From assembly GCA_937898885.1 (NCBI GenBank), contig CALDKD010000036.1, forward strand, positions 1 through 64,000: 64,000 nt of DNA, written 5' to 3'. The notes under the pieces are model-generated. The model was not told the origin of the DNA, made no database searches, and was given only the letters and a program-made list of their open reading frames with translations. Of this stretch, positions 34,593-43,382 are shown piece after piece. The translations under genes and the position numbers were made by a program. Within the stretch, counting starts at the first letter, position 1, and every line of letters begins with the position of its first letter. Source of the stretch: an uncultured Bacteroidales bacterium (GTDB taxonomy: Bacteria; Bacteroidota; Bacteroidia; Bacteroidales; Bacteroidaceae).

Positions 34593-36914
34593 ATGAACAG
34601 ACATTTATTACTGACCACTATGGCTGGACTGACTATCCTGACTGCCTCCTGCGGAGATCCGCAACTGGGCAGGCAGTCTGTTGAGAAAGTGATTGGTGCG
34701 ATGACTCTGGATGAGAAGGTCCAGATGGTTACCGGCACCAACAGAGGTTACAACACACCACCTCCATCGCCTCCCGGAACAATTGTACGTCCGGTTCACG
34801 AGGAGAGCAAGCGTCTTGCACAGCAGTCCGGGCAACAGCCGGAGGGCAATGTGCCTACTGCATTCACGAGGGGCAGGGTAAGCGGTACGGCGGCTGAGTC
34901 GTACTGTATTCCACGCCTGAACATACCTGTGATGGAGTTTGCCGATGGGCCTGCAGGCCTCAGGATTCAGCCGCATCGCGACAGCGATACAGCTGAGTAC
35001 TACTGTACGGCATTCCCTACAGGAACGCTCCTGGCAGCCAGCTGGGATGTGGATATGGTCCGCCGGATAACTGAGGCAATGGGCAACGAGGTAAGGGAGT
35101 ATGGAGTTGACTATCTGCTGGCTCCTGCCATCAACATACACCGTAATCCGTTGTGCGGCCGTAACTTTGAGTACTACTCGGAAGACCCGCTTCTCACAGG
35201 CCGTATAGCAGCCGCATACATCAATGGCGTACAGTCCAACGATGTGGGCGTGGCGCTCAAGCACTTTGCGGTGAACAGCCAGGAGACGATGCGTAACGGC
35301 ATTGACGCGCAGGTCAGCGAGCGTGCCATGCGCGAGATTTACCTGAGGGGCTTTGAGATTGCAGTCAGGGAGGCACATCCGTGGACGGTGATGACATCGT
35401 ACAACCGCATCAACGGAGTCTTCGCCTCGGAGAACGAGTGGCTGATAAATAAAGTGCTGAGGGACGAGTGGGGCTTTGACGGTTTTGTTATGACAGACTG
35501 GTGGGCCGAGGAGAATGGTGCCCGTCAGATTGCCGCCGGTAACGATATGCTTATGCCCGGCACACAGCATCAGGAGGACGACATAGTCAATGCCATCAAT
35601 GACGGAAGTCTGGATATGGCTTTGCTGGATAAGGCTATTGCCAATATTCTTGAGGTTACGTTGAAGACACCGTCGTTCAAGGGCTATGAGTATTCCAACA
35701 AGCCGGATCTTGAGGGTCACAAGGCTTTGGTACGCCAGACTGCGTCTCAGGGAATGGTGCTTATGGAGAATGACGGCACATTGCCTCTCAATGCAGGCGT
35801 AAGGAGAATTGCCGCTTTTGGCAACGCATCGTACGATACTTACGTGGGTGGCTCAGGCAGTGGCAATGTGAACCGCAAGTATAAGGTCAGTCTGGATGAG
35901 GGGCTTGCCAATGCCGGCTATGAGCTGAACAGTGATATCGCGGCCTTATATCGCGAGAACATCCGCCGGAACAAGCCCGAGGGAGCCGAGTTTATGTGGG
36001 TGGTGCCTGTAGTGCCGGAGATTGAGCTTGACCGCAAGGCTCTGGCAAAGGCTGCGGCAGAGAGTGATATTGCCGTCTATACCCTAAGCCGCATAGCCGG
36101 CGAGGGTGCTGACCGTGAGCTTCGCGAGGGCGACTACTGGCTGAGTAAGACCGAGATGGACAACATCAGTATGATAGCGTCGGCATTCCACGCCGTGGGA
36201 AAGAAATTTGTCGTAGTGATGAATATGGGCTCCATTGTGGATATGGCTGGATGGAATACAATTCCCGATGCCATACTGCACGCCTGGCTGCCAGGACAGG
36301 AGGCTGGAAACGCCATTGCCGATGTGCTTACGGGCAAGGTCAATCCTTCGGGCAAGCTGCCGGTATCAATCACAAGGACATACGCCGAGCAGTCCTCAGC
36401 CGCCAATTTCCCTCTGTCTGAGGGTTCAGACCGTGCGGTACGTTATGAGGAGGATATCTATGTGGGCTACCGCTACTATGACAAGAACGGAATTGAGCCG
36501 CTTTATCCTTTCGGCTATGGCCTTAGCTACACCACATTCCAGTATGACAATCTCAAAGTGGAGAAGGCCGACGGTGAATCAGGGTACAATATTACACTTG
36601 ATGTGACAAATACCGGTTCTGTAGGCGGGCGTGAGGTTGTCCAGATATATGTGTCAGCCCCTCAGGAGAGGCTTGCCAAACCCCTCAAGGAGCTTCGCGC
36701 CTTTGCGAAGACCGGAATCATTGAGCCTGGAAAGACAGAGACTGTGGGCATCAGGCTTGGCAAACAGGATCTTTACTCGTTCAACGAGGATACCGGCAAA
36801 TGGTGTATGGAGAGCGGTGAGTATAAGTTTATGGCAGCCTCATCGGCCTCAGACATAAGACTGTCAACGGTTCTCAAGGAGGAGAATGATTCGGAAATGA
36901 GCCCAAATTACTGA
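34593..36914 (+). CDS. GH3 family beta-glycosidase, lipoprotein
   Basis: 773 residues. Lipoprotein signal MNRHLLLTTMAGLTILTASC. The N-terminal TIM barrel has ALKHFAVNSQE (the KH motif) and GFDGFVMTDWWAE with the nucleophile Asp. The second domain carries VYTLSRIAGEGADRELREGDY, and a C-terminal fibronectin-III-like domain follows (LYPFGYGLSYTTFQYDNL onwards). GH3 enzymes remove terminal beta-glucose or beta-xylose from oligosaccharides; which sugar is not decided by sequence. A Pro-rich insertion (TPPPSPPGTIV) near residue 55 is unusual. Monocistronic, with its own promoter and the strong terminator at 36933. It may serve the same plant-glycan diet as the CE15/HTCS cluster. Confidence 0.93.
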   Translation: MNRHLLLTTMAGLTILTASCGDPQLGRQSVEKVIGAMTLDEKVQMVTGTNRGYNTPPPSPPGTIVRPVHEESKRLAQQSGQQPEGNVPTAFTRGRVSGTAAESYCIPRLNIPVMEFADGPAGLRIQPHRDSDTAEYYCTAFPTGTLLAASWDVDMVRRITEAMGNEVREYGVDYLLAPAINIHRNPLCGRNFEYYSEDPLLTGRIAAAYINGVQSNDVGVALKHFAVNSQETMRNGIDAQVSERAMREIYLRGFEIAVREAHPWTVMTSYNRINGVFASENEWLINKVLRDEWGFDGFVMTDWWAEENGARQIAAGNDMLMPGTQHQEDDIVNAINDGSLDMALLDKAIANILEVTLKTPSFKGYEYSNKPDLEGHKALVRQTASQGMVLMENDGTLPLNAGVRRIAAFGNASYDTYVGGSGSGNVNRKYKVSLDEGLANAGYELNSDIAALYRENIRRNKPEGAEFMWVVPVVPEIELDRKALAKAAAESDIAVYTLSRIAGEGADRELREGDYWLSKTEMDNISMIASAFHAVGKKFVVVMNMGSIVDMAGWNTIPDAILHAWLPGQEAGNAIADVLTGKVNPSGKLPVSITRTYAEQSSAANFPLSEGSDRAVRYEEDIYVGYRYYDKNGIEPLYPFGYGLSYTTFQYDNLKVEKADGESGYNITLDVTNTGSVGGREVVQIYVSAPQERLAKPLKELRAFAKTGIIEPGKTETVGIRLGKQDLYSFNEDTGKWCMESGEYKFMAASSASDIRLSTVLKEENDSEMSPNY

Positions 36915-36932
36915 TATTATCCGTACCAAATG

Positions 36933-36976
36933 AAAACGTCCGCTCCGATTGAACAGCCCGGAGCGGACGTTTTTAT
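36933..36976. terminator. Strong bidirectional terminator
   Basis: AAACGTCCGCTCCG pairs perfectly with CGGAGCGGACGTTT around an 11-base loop; A-run before, T-run after. Confidence 0.88.
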
Positions 36977-36988
36977 TGAATAATTGTG

Positions 36989-36997
36989 TAAATTCGC
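36989..36997 (+). promoter_or_regulatory. -7-like box immediately before purU
   Basis: TAAATTCGC matches TAnnTTTGC with one change. It ends 7 bases before ATG 37005, so the transcript should be nearly leaderless. Confidence 0.45.
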
Positions 36998-37004
36998 GGC
37001 CGTT

Positions 37005-37865
37005 ATGAAAACCGCTATATTATTGCTGCACTGCCCTGATAAGCTGGGCATCATCGCTGAGCTTACAAAGTTCATTACAGACAACAATGGAAACATTGTA
37101 TATCTTGACCAGTATGTGGATACTGTAGATAAGATGTTCTTTATGAGAATAGAGTGGGAGCTTGACGGTTTCCTTATTCCGCAGGAGAAAATCGCCGAGT
37201 ATTTCAAGACCCTCTACAGCAGCAGATACGACATAGAGTTCAATATCTATTTCTCTGAGAAGAAGCCACGTATGGCCATATTCGTAAGCAAGATGAGCCA
37301 CTGTCTGTATGACCTCCTGGCACGATACAATGCCGGTGAGATGGATGTTGAGATTCCTTGCATTGTGAGCAATCACGAGGATTTGCGCTATGTGGCGGAG
37401 CAGTTCGGCATCCCTTATTATGTATGGAGCATCAATAAGGACCATTCAAACAAGGCTGAGGTGGAGGCAGCCGAGATGGAGCTGCTGGAGCGCGAGAGGA
37501 TTGATTTCATAGTGCTGGCACGCTATATGCAGATTATCAGCGATGATATGATAGCTAAGTACCCGCACAACATCATCAATATTCATCACTCATTCCTTCC
37601 GGCTTTTGTGGGCGCCAAGCCCTATCATCAGGCTTATCAGCGTGGAGTGAAGATTGTAGGAGCCACAAGCCACTATGTGACGGCGGAGCTTGACGCTGGC
37701 CCGATTATTGAGCAGGATGTGGTGCGCATTACGCACAAGGACACTCCAGACAGCCTGGCGCTTAAGGGACAGGACCTTGAGAAGATTGTGCTGTCTCGCG
37801 CCGTTAAGAAGCACGTTGAGCGCAAGGTCCTTACATTCAATAACAAAACCATTATCTTCAGCTGA
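37005..37865 (+). CDS. purU: Formyltetrahydrofolate deformylase
   Basis: 286 residues from ATG 37005; the TTG at 36984 lies inside the promoter. The N-terminal ACT domain (TAILLLHCPDKLGIIAELTKFI) is followed by the formyltransferase-fold domain. The latter has ARYMQIISDDMIAKYPHNIINIHHSFLPAFVGAKPYHQAY with the catalytic Asn-His pattern and GATSHYVTAELDAGPIIEQD with the Asp. It hydrolyses 10-formyl-THF to formate and THF, balancing one-carbon pools in the cytosol. It heads an apparent operon with a nuclease, an HD hydrolase and a porin-like gene (gaps 48, 28 and 2 bases). Confidence 0.95.
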   Translation: MKTAILLLHCPDKLGIIAELTKFITDNNGNIVYLDQYVDTVDKMFFMRIEWELDGFLIPQEKIAEYFKTLYSSRYDIEFNIYFSEKKPRMAIFVSKMSHCLYDLLARYNAGEMDVEIPCIVSNHEDLRYVAEQFGIPYYVWSINKDHSNKAEVEAAEMELLERERIDFIVLARYMQIISDDMIAKYPHNIINIHHSFLPAFVGAKPYHQAYQRGVKIVGATSHYVTAELDAGPIIEQDVVRITHKDTPDSLALKGQDLEKIVLSRAVKKHVERKVLTFNNKTIIFS

Positions 37866-37913
37866 GAAAGATAAATCGGACCGATTGTCTCAGAATAGCA
37901 TACTAAATAGAAT

Positions 37914-38762
37914 ATGAGTAATAAAGGTAAACCGGGCAAAGGAGTAAAACGTGTTTTCGCGGCTGTATTTATCGTACTGCTCGCAGTCTGGTGGCTCACA
38001 ACCGGCTCTCATAAGGCAATTGTTGATGATCTGGCTGATAGTACAGGTGTAAGTGCGTCATCATCGGACTTTGATACTGCGGACGGTCTTGAGATTCCCG
38101 CATATTCTGCAGACGATGTGATATTGCGCCATATCGGCTATACCTCGTGCTACAATCAGGAGACACTGATTCCAAACTGGGTTGCATGGGAACTGACCGC
38201 TGAGGAGATGAATGGCGATTTGGAGACTTACCGCAATTATTCTGAGGATCCGTCTCTGAAGGGAGAGCAGGCCGATAACCGTGATTATGTGAATTCCGGC
38301 TATACCCACGGTCATATGGCACCGGTAGGCGATATGAAGTGGAGTAAGCAGGCCATAGATGAGAGCAACTATCTTGTTAATATGTGTCCGCAGACCAACG
38401 CCCTGAATGCCGGCGACTGGGAGTATCTGGAGAGCCGTTGCCGTCAGCTGGCCCGCAAGTATGGCAGCATCTGCATAGTGTGCGGTCCGGTCATCACATC
38501 GTCCAACCCGCGTACCATTGGCCGCAATGACGTTGTGGTTCCCGATGCGTTTTTCAAAGTACTGCTGGCTAAGATGAACGGAGAGTACAAGACTATCGGG
38601 TTCATATATCAGAACGATGACTCACGCCAGATGATGGCCGATTGCGCTATGTCTGTTGACGAGGTTGAGCGCATAACAGGCATAGATTTCTTTCCTGCTC
38701 TTCCCGACGATGTTGAGAACCGCATAGAGAGTGAGTTCAACGTGCGCGACTGGCGATACTGA
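37914..38762 (+). CDS. Exported DNA/RNA non-specific endonuclease (NUC1-type)
   Basis: 282 residues with an N-terminal membrane anchor (VFAAVFIVLLAVWWL). The nuclease core is YTHGHMAPVGDMKW, then SNYLVNMCPQTNALNAGDWEYLE, matching the DRGHMAP and NxxPQ...N...W motifs of the beta-beta-alpha metal endonucleases. The Asp-Arg of the usual DRGH is replaced by Thr-His, while the general-base His and the metal-binding Asn are kept. Activity is likely but may be altered. It would act in the periplasm or outside, perhaps scavenging nucleic acids. Second gene after purU. Confidence 0.83.
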   Translation: MSNKGKPGKGVKRVFAAVFIVLLAVWWLTTGSHKAIVDDLADSTGVSASSSDFDTADGLEIPAYSADDVILRHIGYTSCYNQETLIPNWVAWELTAEEMNGDLETYRNYSEDPSLKGEQADNRDYVNSGYTHGHMAPVGDMKWSKQAIDESNYLVNMCPQTNALNAGDWEYLESRCRQLARKYGSICIVCGPVITSSNPRTIGRNDVVVPDAFFKVLLAKMNGEYKTIGFIYQNDDSRQMMADCAMSVDEVERITGIDFFPALPDDVENRIESEFNVRDWRY

Positions 38763-38790
38763 TAATCTTACGGATAATAACGAATATATT

Positions 38791-39369
38791 ATGGCAAACA
38801 AGTATTTGAATACAGAACTGGTTGATAAGGCAATTAAGTTCGCAGTTGACGCACACGCCAATACCGAGCGCAGAGGCAAGGGCTTTCCGTACGTTATTCA
38901 CGTTCTTGAGGCTATGGAGATTGTGGCCTCAATTACCAACGATCCTGAGTTGCTGGCGGCCGCCGCATTGCACGATACGGTGGAAGATACCGATGTGACA
39001 GTTGATCAGGTACGTGACCTGTTCGGCGAGCGCATAGCCAGACTGGTTGATTCCGAGACCGTGGAGGTTCCCGCCGGTCAGACTGAGAGCGAGAGCTGGA
39101 GAGCCCGCAGAATGTTCTCACTCTCAAGGCTCGCGTCCGCATCGCGCGATGCCAAGATTGTGGCTATGGGAGACAAGCTCTCCAATATGCGCGCCATCGC
39201 GCACGATTACAGACAAATAGGCGATGAGCTCTGGAATCGCTTCCATGCCCCGGAAGGCAAGCTGGACTATGCCTGGTACTATGATGAGCTTGGCAAGTCA
39301 TTAAGTGAGCTGGCTGATACAGACGCTCATATAGAGTATTGCGCGTTATACAAGACTGTTTTCAATTAA
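38791..39369 (+). CDS. Small HD-domain hydrolase, SpoT/MESH1-like
   Basis: 192 residues from ATG 38791. FAVDAHANTERRGKGFPYVIHVLEAMEI, AAALHDTVEDTDVT (the HD pair plus the ED of ppGpp hydrolases) and VAMGDKLSNMRAIAHDY (the DKxxN motif) are those of the RelA/SpoT hydrolase domain. There is no synthetase or regulatory domain, so it would be a small alarmone hydrolase, cytosolic and Mn-dependent. Whether the substrate is (p)ppGpp or another nucleotide is not known. It is followed after two bases by the porin-like gene. Confidence 0.82.
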   Translation: MANKYLNTELVDKAIKFAVDAHANTERRGKGFPYVIHVLEAMEIVASITNDPELLAAAALHDTVEDTDVTVDQVRDLFGERIARLVDSETVEVPAGQTESESWRARRMFSLSRLASASRDAKIVAMGDKLSNMRAIAHDYRQIGDELWNRFHAPEGKLDYAWYYDELGKSLSELADTDAHIEYCALYKTVFN

Positions 39370-39371
39370 CA

Positions 39372-40613
39372 ATGAATATGAAAAAGTTTTTTCTTACTGC
39401 TGTAGCGGCATTGCTCTGCACAGCGATGATGGGTGCTGACAAGAAGGTTGATGTCTCATTGTATGGCTTTGTGGCCAATCAGATGTATTGGCAGGACCGT
39501 GCTGAATATCAGGCTGTAGATGGCCTTTTGAATTTCTTCCCCAAGGACAACAGCTATAACAGCAAAGGCGAGGATATGAATGAGGACTTTAACTCATCTA
39601 TGATTTCCATTATCACCAGACTTGGAGTTACAGTAAAGGGACCTGAGATACTTAATGCTACACCCAGCGCCCAGATTGAGGGCGATTTCTCCGCAAGTGG
39701 AATGACATTCTTCCTGCGTCAGGCATTTATCCGTTTTGACTGGGATAAGAGCCGTCTTACTTTCGGCCAGACAGGCCATCCTATGTGTACCGACCTTATG
39801 CCGGGTACAATCAACATCGCCATCGGCTCACCGTTCAATGCGCTGAACCGTAGCCCGATGCTTCGCTTTGACTGCTTCCTTAACGACAAAAAAAGCGTGA
39901 CTCTTACCGGTGCCGCGATATATCAGTATCAGTCAGGCTCTTCTACAGGTCCTGACGGAAAGACATTTCAGTATTTCCGCAACTCGAACGTGCCTGAGCT
40001 CTGGTTCGGCATTTCCGGTAAGACAGGCGGGTTCAATGTTGAGGCAGGATTTGACTGGCTTCAGCTCAGCCCTCGCAAAGTCAACGATTACGGCCTGAAG
40101 ATCAGCGAGAGATTCAGCCAGTGGGCTGCAATGCTGCAGATGTCCTACAGCCACGCTGCCTTCTCAATCAAGGCAAAGTCTCTGTATGGCTACAATATGT
40201 CACACCTGAACCTTGCAACGGGTTATGGCGTATCTGCGATCAACAGCGACGGCTCATACGAGTATGCTCCTCTGAAAGCCACATCATCGTGGGTGTTCGC
40301 ATCATACGGACGCACTTGGCGCGCAGGACTCTTCCTGGGCTTTATGAAGAATCTTGGTGCAGACAAGGACCTTATTCTCAACGATAATGGCAAGAACCTG
40401 CTGTGGGTTTACGGAGGCAAGGACAACAACATTGACCTTATCTACCGTGTATGTCCTCAGATAGAGTATCTTGTGGGAAACTTCACGTTCGGTCTGGAGT
40501 ATGAGATGACAACCACCGCATACGGAAAGAAAATAGAGAGCAACGGACGCGTGTCTGATACTCACAACGTGAGCAACAACCGTGTGATGCTCTCTGCTAA
40601 ATATTCTTTCTGA
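39372..40613 (+). CDS. Porin-like outer-membrane protein
   Basis: About 413 residues. Signal peptide MNMKKFFLTAVAALLCTAMMGA. The rest has alternating strand character: VDVSLYGFVANQMYWQDR, the DWDKSRLTFGQTGHP turn seen in porins of this phylum, and a C-terminal VMLSAKYSF ending in Phe, as BAM substrates do. No known substrate. Start two bases after the HD gene stop, so translation is probably coupled. The 3' end overlaps the convergent amylase gene by 17 bases. Confidence 0.75.
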   Translation: MNMKKFFLTAVAALLCTAMMGADKKVDVSLYGFVANQMYWQDRAEYQAVDGLLNFFPKDNSYNSKGEDMNEDFNSSMISIITRLGVTVKGPEILNATPSAQIEGDFSASGMTFFLRQAFIRFDWDKSRLTFGQTGHPMCTDLMPGTINIAIGSPFNALNRSPMLRFDCFLNDKKSVTLTGAAIYQYQSGSSTGPDGKTFQYFRNSNVPELWFGISGKTGGFNVEAGFDWLQLSPRKVNDYGLKISERFSQWAAMLQMSYSHAAFSIKAKSLYGYNMSHLNLATGYGVSAINSDGSYEYAPLKATSSWVFASYGRTWRAGLFLGFMKNLGADKDLILNDNGKNLLWVYGGKDNNIDLIYRVCPQIEYLVGNFTFGLEYEMTTTAYGKKIESNGRVSDTHNVSNNRVMLSAKYSF

Positions 40614-42276
40614 TTTTCAGGATTACACCTCCGCTTGCCGGAAGGTTGACAGTTACAGGGGAGTCTGGATTCAGGCTTCCCTGTATTTTGTTATCTGAGA
40701 GCAAGTCTGTATATGTGCAGCTGTCCATAGTCTGCAACTCCAAATAATCAAATGCGTGTTGCGGTATGACTATGCTGCTTAACGCTGGCTTGTCGTCAAA
40801 GTTCGCCACTATCAGCATAAGGTCATCCTGATATGAGCGCAGGAAAGCGTATTGCTTATGAGCATTGAAAACCGGTGACGCCGGGTTGACATACATCAGA
40901 TCGAAGAACTTTCCCTCAAAGATGGATTTCTCATTTTGGCAGATTGAGAGAAGAGTGGAGTAGAATGTCTGAAGTGATTTCTCCTTTTCTGACAGGAGAG
41001 TTCCATCAACCTTTCCGTGATTGTATAAACGGTTCAGTGTATCTGGCCTCCAATAATCAAAAATAGTGCTACGACCATCTGTGCCACTGAATCCCTCGGC
41101 ATCCATTCCACGCTCTCCAAGCTCTTGCCCGGCATAGACCATAACCGGACAGCTATCCATACAGGCAGATACAATCATAGGCGCACGTCCCTTCAAGGCA
41201 TCACCTGCGAAGAAATCAGATGCTATCCGCTGCTCGTCGTGGTTTTCCAAAAAGTGCAACATTCTGCTGCCGCACCTGCCTGTCTGTTGCCAGCAACGGG
41301 TAATTGCCGTGGCAGATTCCTTGCCTGTTGTTATCGCGCGGAGTGTATCGTAAAGCCCGACCTTGTCATATATGTAATCGAATCCTCCATACTCTGTGTA
41401 GGACTGATATGCTCCCGGATTGTAAATCTCGGCAATGAAGATTATGTCGGGATACTTGCTTCTTACCTTTTTAATCGCATAGTGCCAGAAATCCACCGGC
41501 ACCATCTCGGCCATATCGCAACGGAAGCCGTCAACTCCTTTCCTCGCCCAGAACAACAGTATGTCTGTCATCTTTTCCCAGGTGTCAGGTCTTGGGTCAA
41601 AGACGCGCGCTCCGTTTGAATAGTTCACTCCGTAATTAAGTTTTACAGTCTCGTACCAGTCGCATTCCGAGGGATATGCTGAGAATTTGTCATTGCCTGT
41701 GGCTTTTGCCGGATTCTCGGTATAGCCTTTCCAGTCGTGCTCTCCTGCCAGTTCCTGTGATGGAATGTAGTAGAAATTGTTCATTGCGGAGAACGCCTGC
41801 GATGTGTCATCTGCAGAGCCGAGATCCGTCACTCTTTTCGGCGCCTTGACTGAATGATATTCCCTTGCAACGTGATTGGGCACGAAATCCATTATCAGGT
41901 GCAGTCCGTTTGCGTGAATTCTTTTGACAAGAGCGTTGAATTCCTGCGCGCGTTTTGGTACTGATACGGCAAGGTCAGGGTCGATGTCGTAATAGTCACG
42001 TATCGCATAAGGTGAGCCGGCGTTGCCTTTCACCGTGGCAGGATGCGATGCCGGTATCCCATATTCAGTATAGTCAGTCTTGGACGCGTGTGCTATGAGT
42101 CCTGTCAGCCACAAATGTGTGGCTCCCTGATTCTTGAAATACCTCAGGACATCGTTCGTGTAAGAGTTGAGTTTGCCGCATCCGTTCTCCGATATGCTTC
42201 CGTCCTGTCTGAGAACTCCGTCGCGCTCATTGCCGAACAGACGGGTGAAAACCTGCCATATTACTATTCTGCTCAT
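40597..42276 (-). CDS. GH13 alpha-amylase family protein
   Basis: About 559 residues from ATG 42276; an upstream in-frame start lies inside fabD. No signal peptide, so cytosolic. TIM-barrel motifs: DFVPNHVAREY (region I), GVDGFRCDMAEMV (region II, nucleophile Asp), IIFIAEIYNP (region III, acid/base Glu) and FLENHDEQRI (region IV). It would act on alpha-1,4-glucans or malto-oligosaccharides inside the cell. Its ATG overlaps the fabD stop (ATGA), so the two are translationally coupled, an unusual partnership. Confidence 0.9.
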   Translation of the reverse strand: MSRIVIWQVFTRLFGNERDGVLRQDGSISENGCGKLNSYTNDVLRYFKNQGATHLWLTGLIAHASKTDYTEYGIPASHPATVKGNAGSPYAIRDYYDIDPDLAVSVPKRAQEFNALVKRIHANGLHLIMDFVPNHVAREYHSVKAPKRVTDLGSADDTSQAFSAMNNFYYIPSQELAGEHDWKGYTENPAKATGNDKFSAYPSECDWYETVKLNYGVNYSNGARVFDPRPDTWEKMTDILLFWARKGVDGFRCDMAEMVPVDFWHYAIKKVRSKYPDIIFIAEIYNPGAYQSYTEYGGFDYIYDKVGLYDTLRAITTGKESATAITRCWQQTGRCGSRMLHFLENHDEQRIASDFFAGDALKGRAPMIVSACMDSCPVMVYAGQELGERGMDAEGFSGTDGRSTIFDYWRPDTLNRLYNHGKVDGTLLSEKEKSLQTFYSTLLSICQNEKSIFEGKFFDLMYVNPASPVFNAHKQYAFLRSYQDDLMLIVANFDDKPALSSIVIPQHAFDYLELQTMDSCTYTDLLSDNKIQGSLNPDSPVTVNLPASGGVILKIRKNI

Positions 42277-43145
42277 CCCAATGACTTGCGGATGCGGCTG
42301 ATAAGGCCGGTGAGTACTGTGCCGGGACCACATTCCGTGAACTCCTCCGCGCCATCGGAAATCATATTAAGGACACTTTGCGTCCAACGGACAGGTGAGT
42401 TGAGCTGAGTAATCAGATTCTGCCGTATCTCTGCCGGGTCAGTGTGTGGAAGCGCGTCAACATTCTGGTATATCGGACAGATGCCTTTGTTGAACGTAGT
42501 CTTGTCTATCGCTTCCTGAAGCTCTTCCTTTGCCGGAGTCATCAGAGGTGAGTGGAATGCTCCCCCGACGGTAAGCGGCAACGCTCTCTTGGCGCCTGCC
42601 TCAATCATCAGCGGACGGGCAGCCTCGATGGCCTCAAGCGAGCCGGAGATCACAACCTGTCCAGGGCTGTTGAAGTTGGCCGGTACCACCACAAGTCCCT
42701 TGGCATTGAGCTCGTCGCATACCGCCGCAATCTTGTCATCGTCCAGAGCGATGATTGCAGCCATTGTGCCTGGAATTTTCTCACAGCATTTCTGCATTGC
42801 TCTGGCACGGGCGCATACAAGCCTGAGGCCATCCTCAAATGACAGGACACCGGATGCTGTCAGGGCAGAGTACTCGCCGAGCGAGTGTCCGGCTACCATG
42901 TCGGGCTTGAAATCGTCGCCGAGTGAGCGTGCTACCGCCACTGAGTGTATGAACACCGCCGGCTGGGTTATGTCTGTCCGCAGAAGGTCCTCCTCAGTAC
43001 CATTGAACATAATGTCTGAGATACTCATTCCCATTATCTGGTCGGCTTGACCGAACAACTCCTTTGCCCATTCGTACTGATCATACAAATCCTTGCCCAT
43101 TCCCGGCTTTTGGGCTCCCTGTCCCGGAAAAACAAATGCGTTCAT
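42273..43145 (-). CDS. fabD: Malonyl-CoA:ACP transacylase
   Basis: 290 residues, normal length. FVFPGQGAQKPGMG at the N-terminus, the nucleophile elbow VAGHSLGEYSALTASG with the active-site Ser, the late VGGAFHSPLM with the catalytic His, and TECGPGTVLTGLISRI. It loads malonate on ACP for fatty-acid synthesis in the cytosol. On the minus strand TAATTTCG near 43237-43244 is a possible promoter, giving a leader of about 90 bases. Followed by the overlapping amylase gene. Confidence 0.95.
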   Translation of the reverse strand: MNAFVFPGQGAQKPGMGKDLYDQYEWAKELFGQADQIMGMSISDIMFNGTEEDLLRTDITQPAVFIHSVAVARSLGDDFKPDMVAGHSLGEYSALTASGVLSFEDGLRLVCARARAMQKCCEKIPGTMAAIIALDDDKIAAVCDELNAKGLVVVPANFNSPGQVVISGSLEAIEAARPLMIEAGAKRALPLTVGGAFHSPLMTPAKEELQEAIDKTTFNKGICPIYQNVDALPHTDPAEIRQNLITQLNSPVRWTQSVLNMISDGAEEFTECGPGTVLTGLISRIRKSLG

Positions 43146-43187
43146 CTATTGTAACATTATTAATTTTATATATTAAATAAAAGGCTT

Positions 43188-43197
43188 ACCTTTGCGC
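43188..43197 (+). promoter_or_regulatory. -7 box upstream of the polysaccharide locus
   Basis: TTACCTTTGC contains TAnnTTTGC. It lies 186 bases before the first export gene, so the locus would have a long leader. No TTTG at the usual -33 spacing was verified. Confidence 0.5.
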
Positions 43198-43300
43198 CGT
43201 TTTTTGCGCTGGTGGCGATAGCCCGTCAGTTGTTCGCGAAATTAATGCAAAGTAGTGACAAATACAATGCTTTCCGCTTATTTGGCCGCAAAGAACCAAA

Positions 43301-43332
43301 AAAGAGCCGCGCATGCAATAATGCGCGCGTCT
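43301..43332. other. Hairpin in the leader of the polysaccharide locus
   Basis: CGCGCAT (43308-43314) pairs with ATGCGCG (43321-43327) around GCAATA. The stem extends outward as AAAGA/TCTTT after a 2-base internal mismatch. It could pause or attenuate transcription before the export gene. No UpxY-type antiterminator gene is in the window. Confidence 0.45.
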
Positions 43333-43382
43333 TTACGTTGTAATGATATAATATAAAAGCATAACCGCATACCTTTTGACGT

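Noticed and set aside
34608..35720. 370-codon ORF on the minus strand
   Set aside because: Antisense shadow of the GH3 gene; no recognisable motif, Cys/His-rich composition typical of such shadows.
43188..43382. Invertible capsule promoter
   Set aside because: No flanking inverted repeats of the kind used by Bacteroides serine invertases were seen around the promoter.
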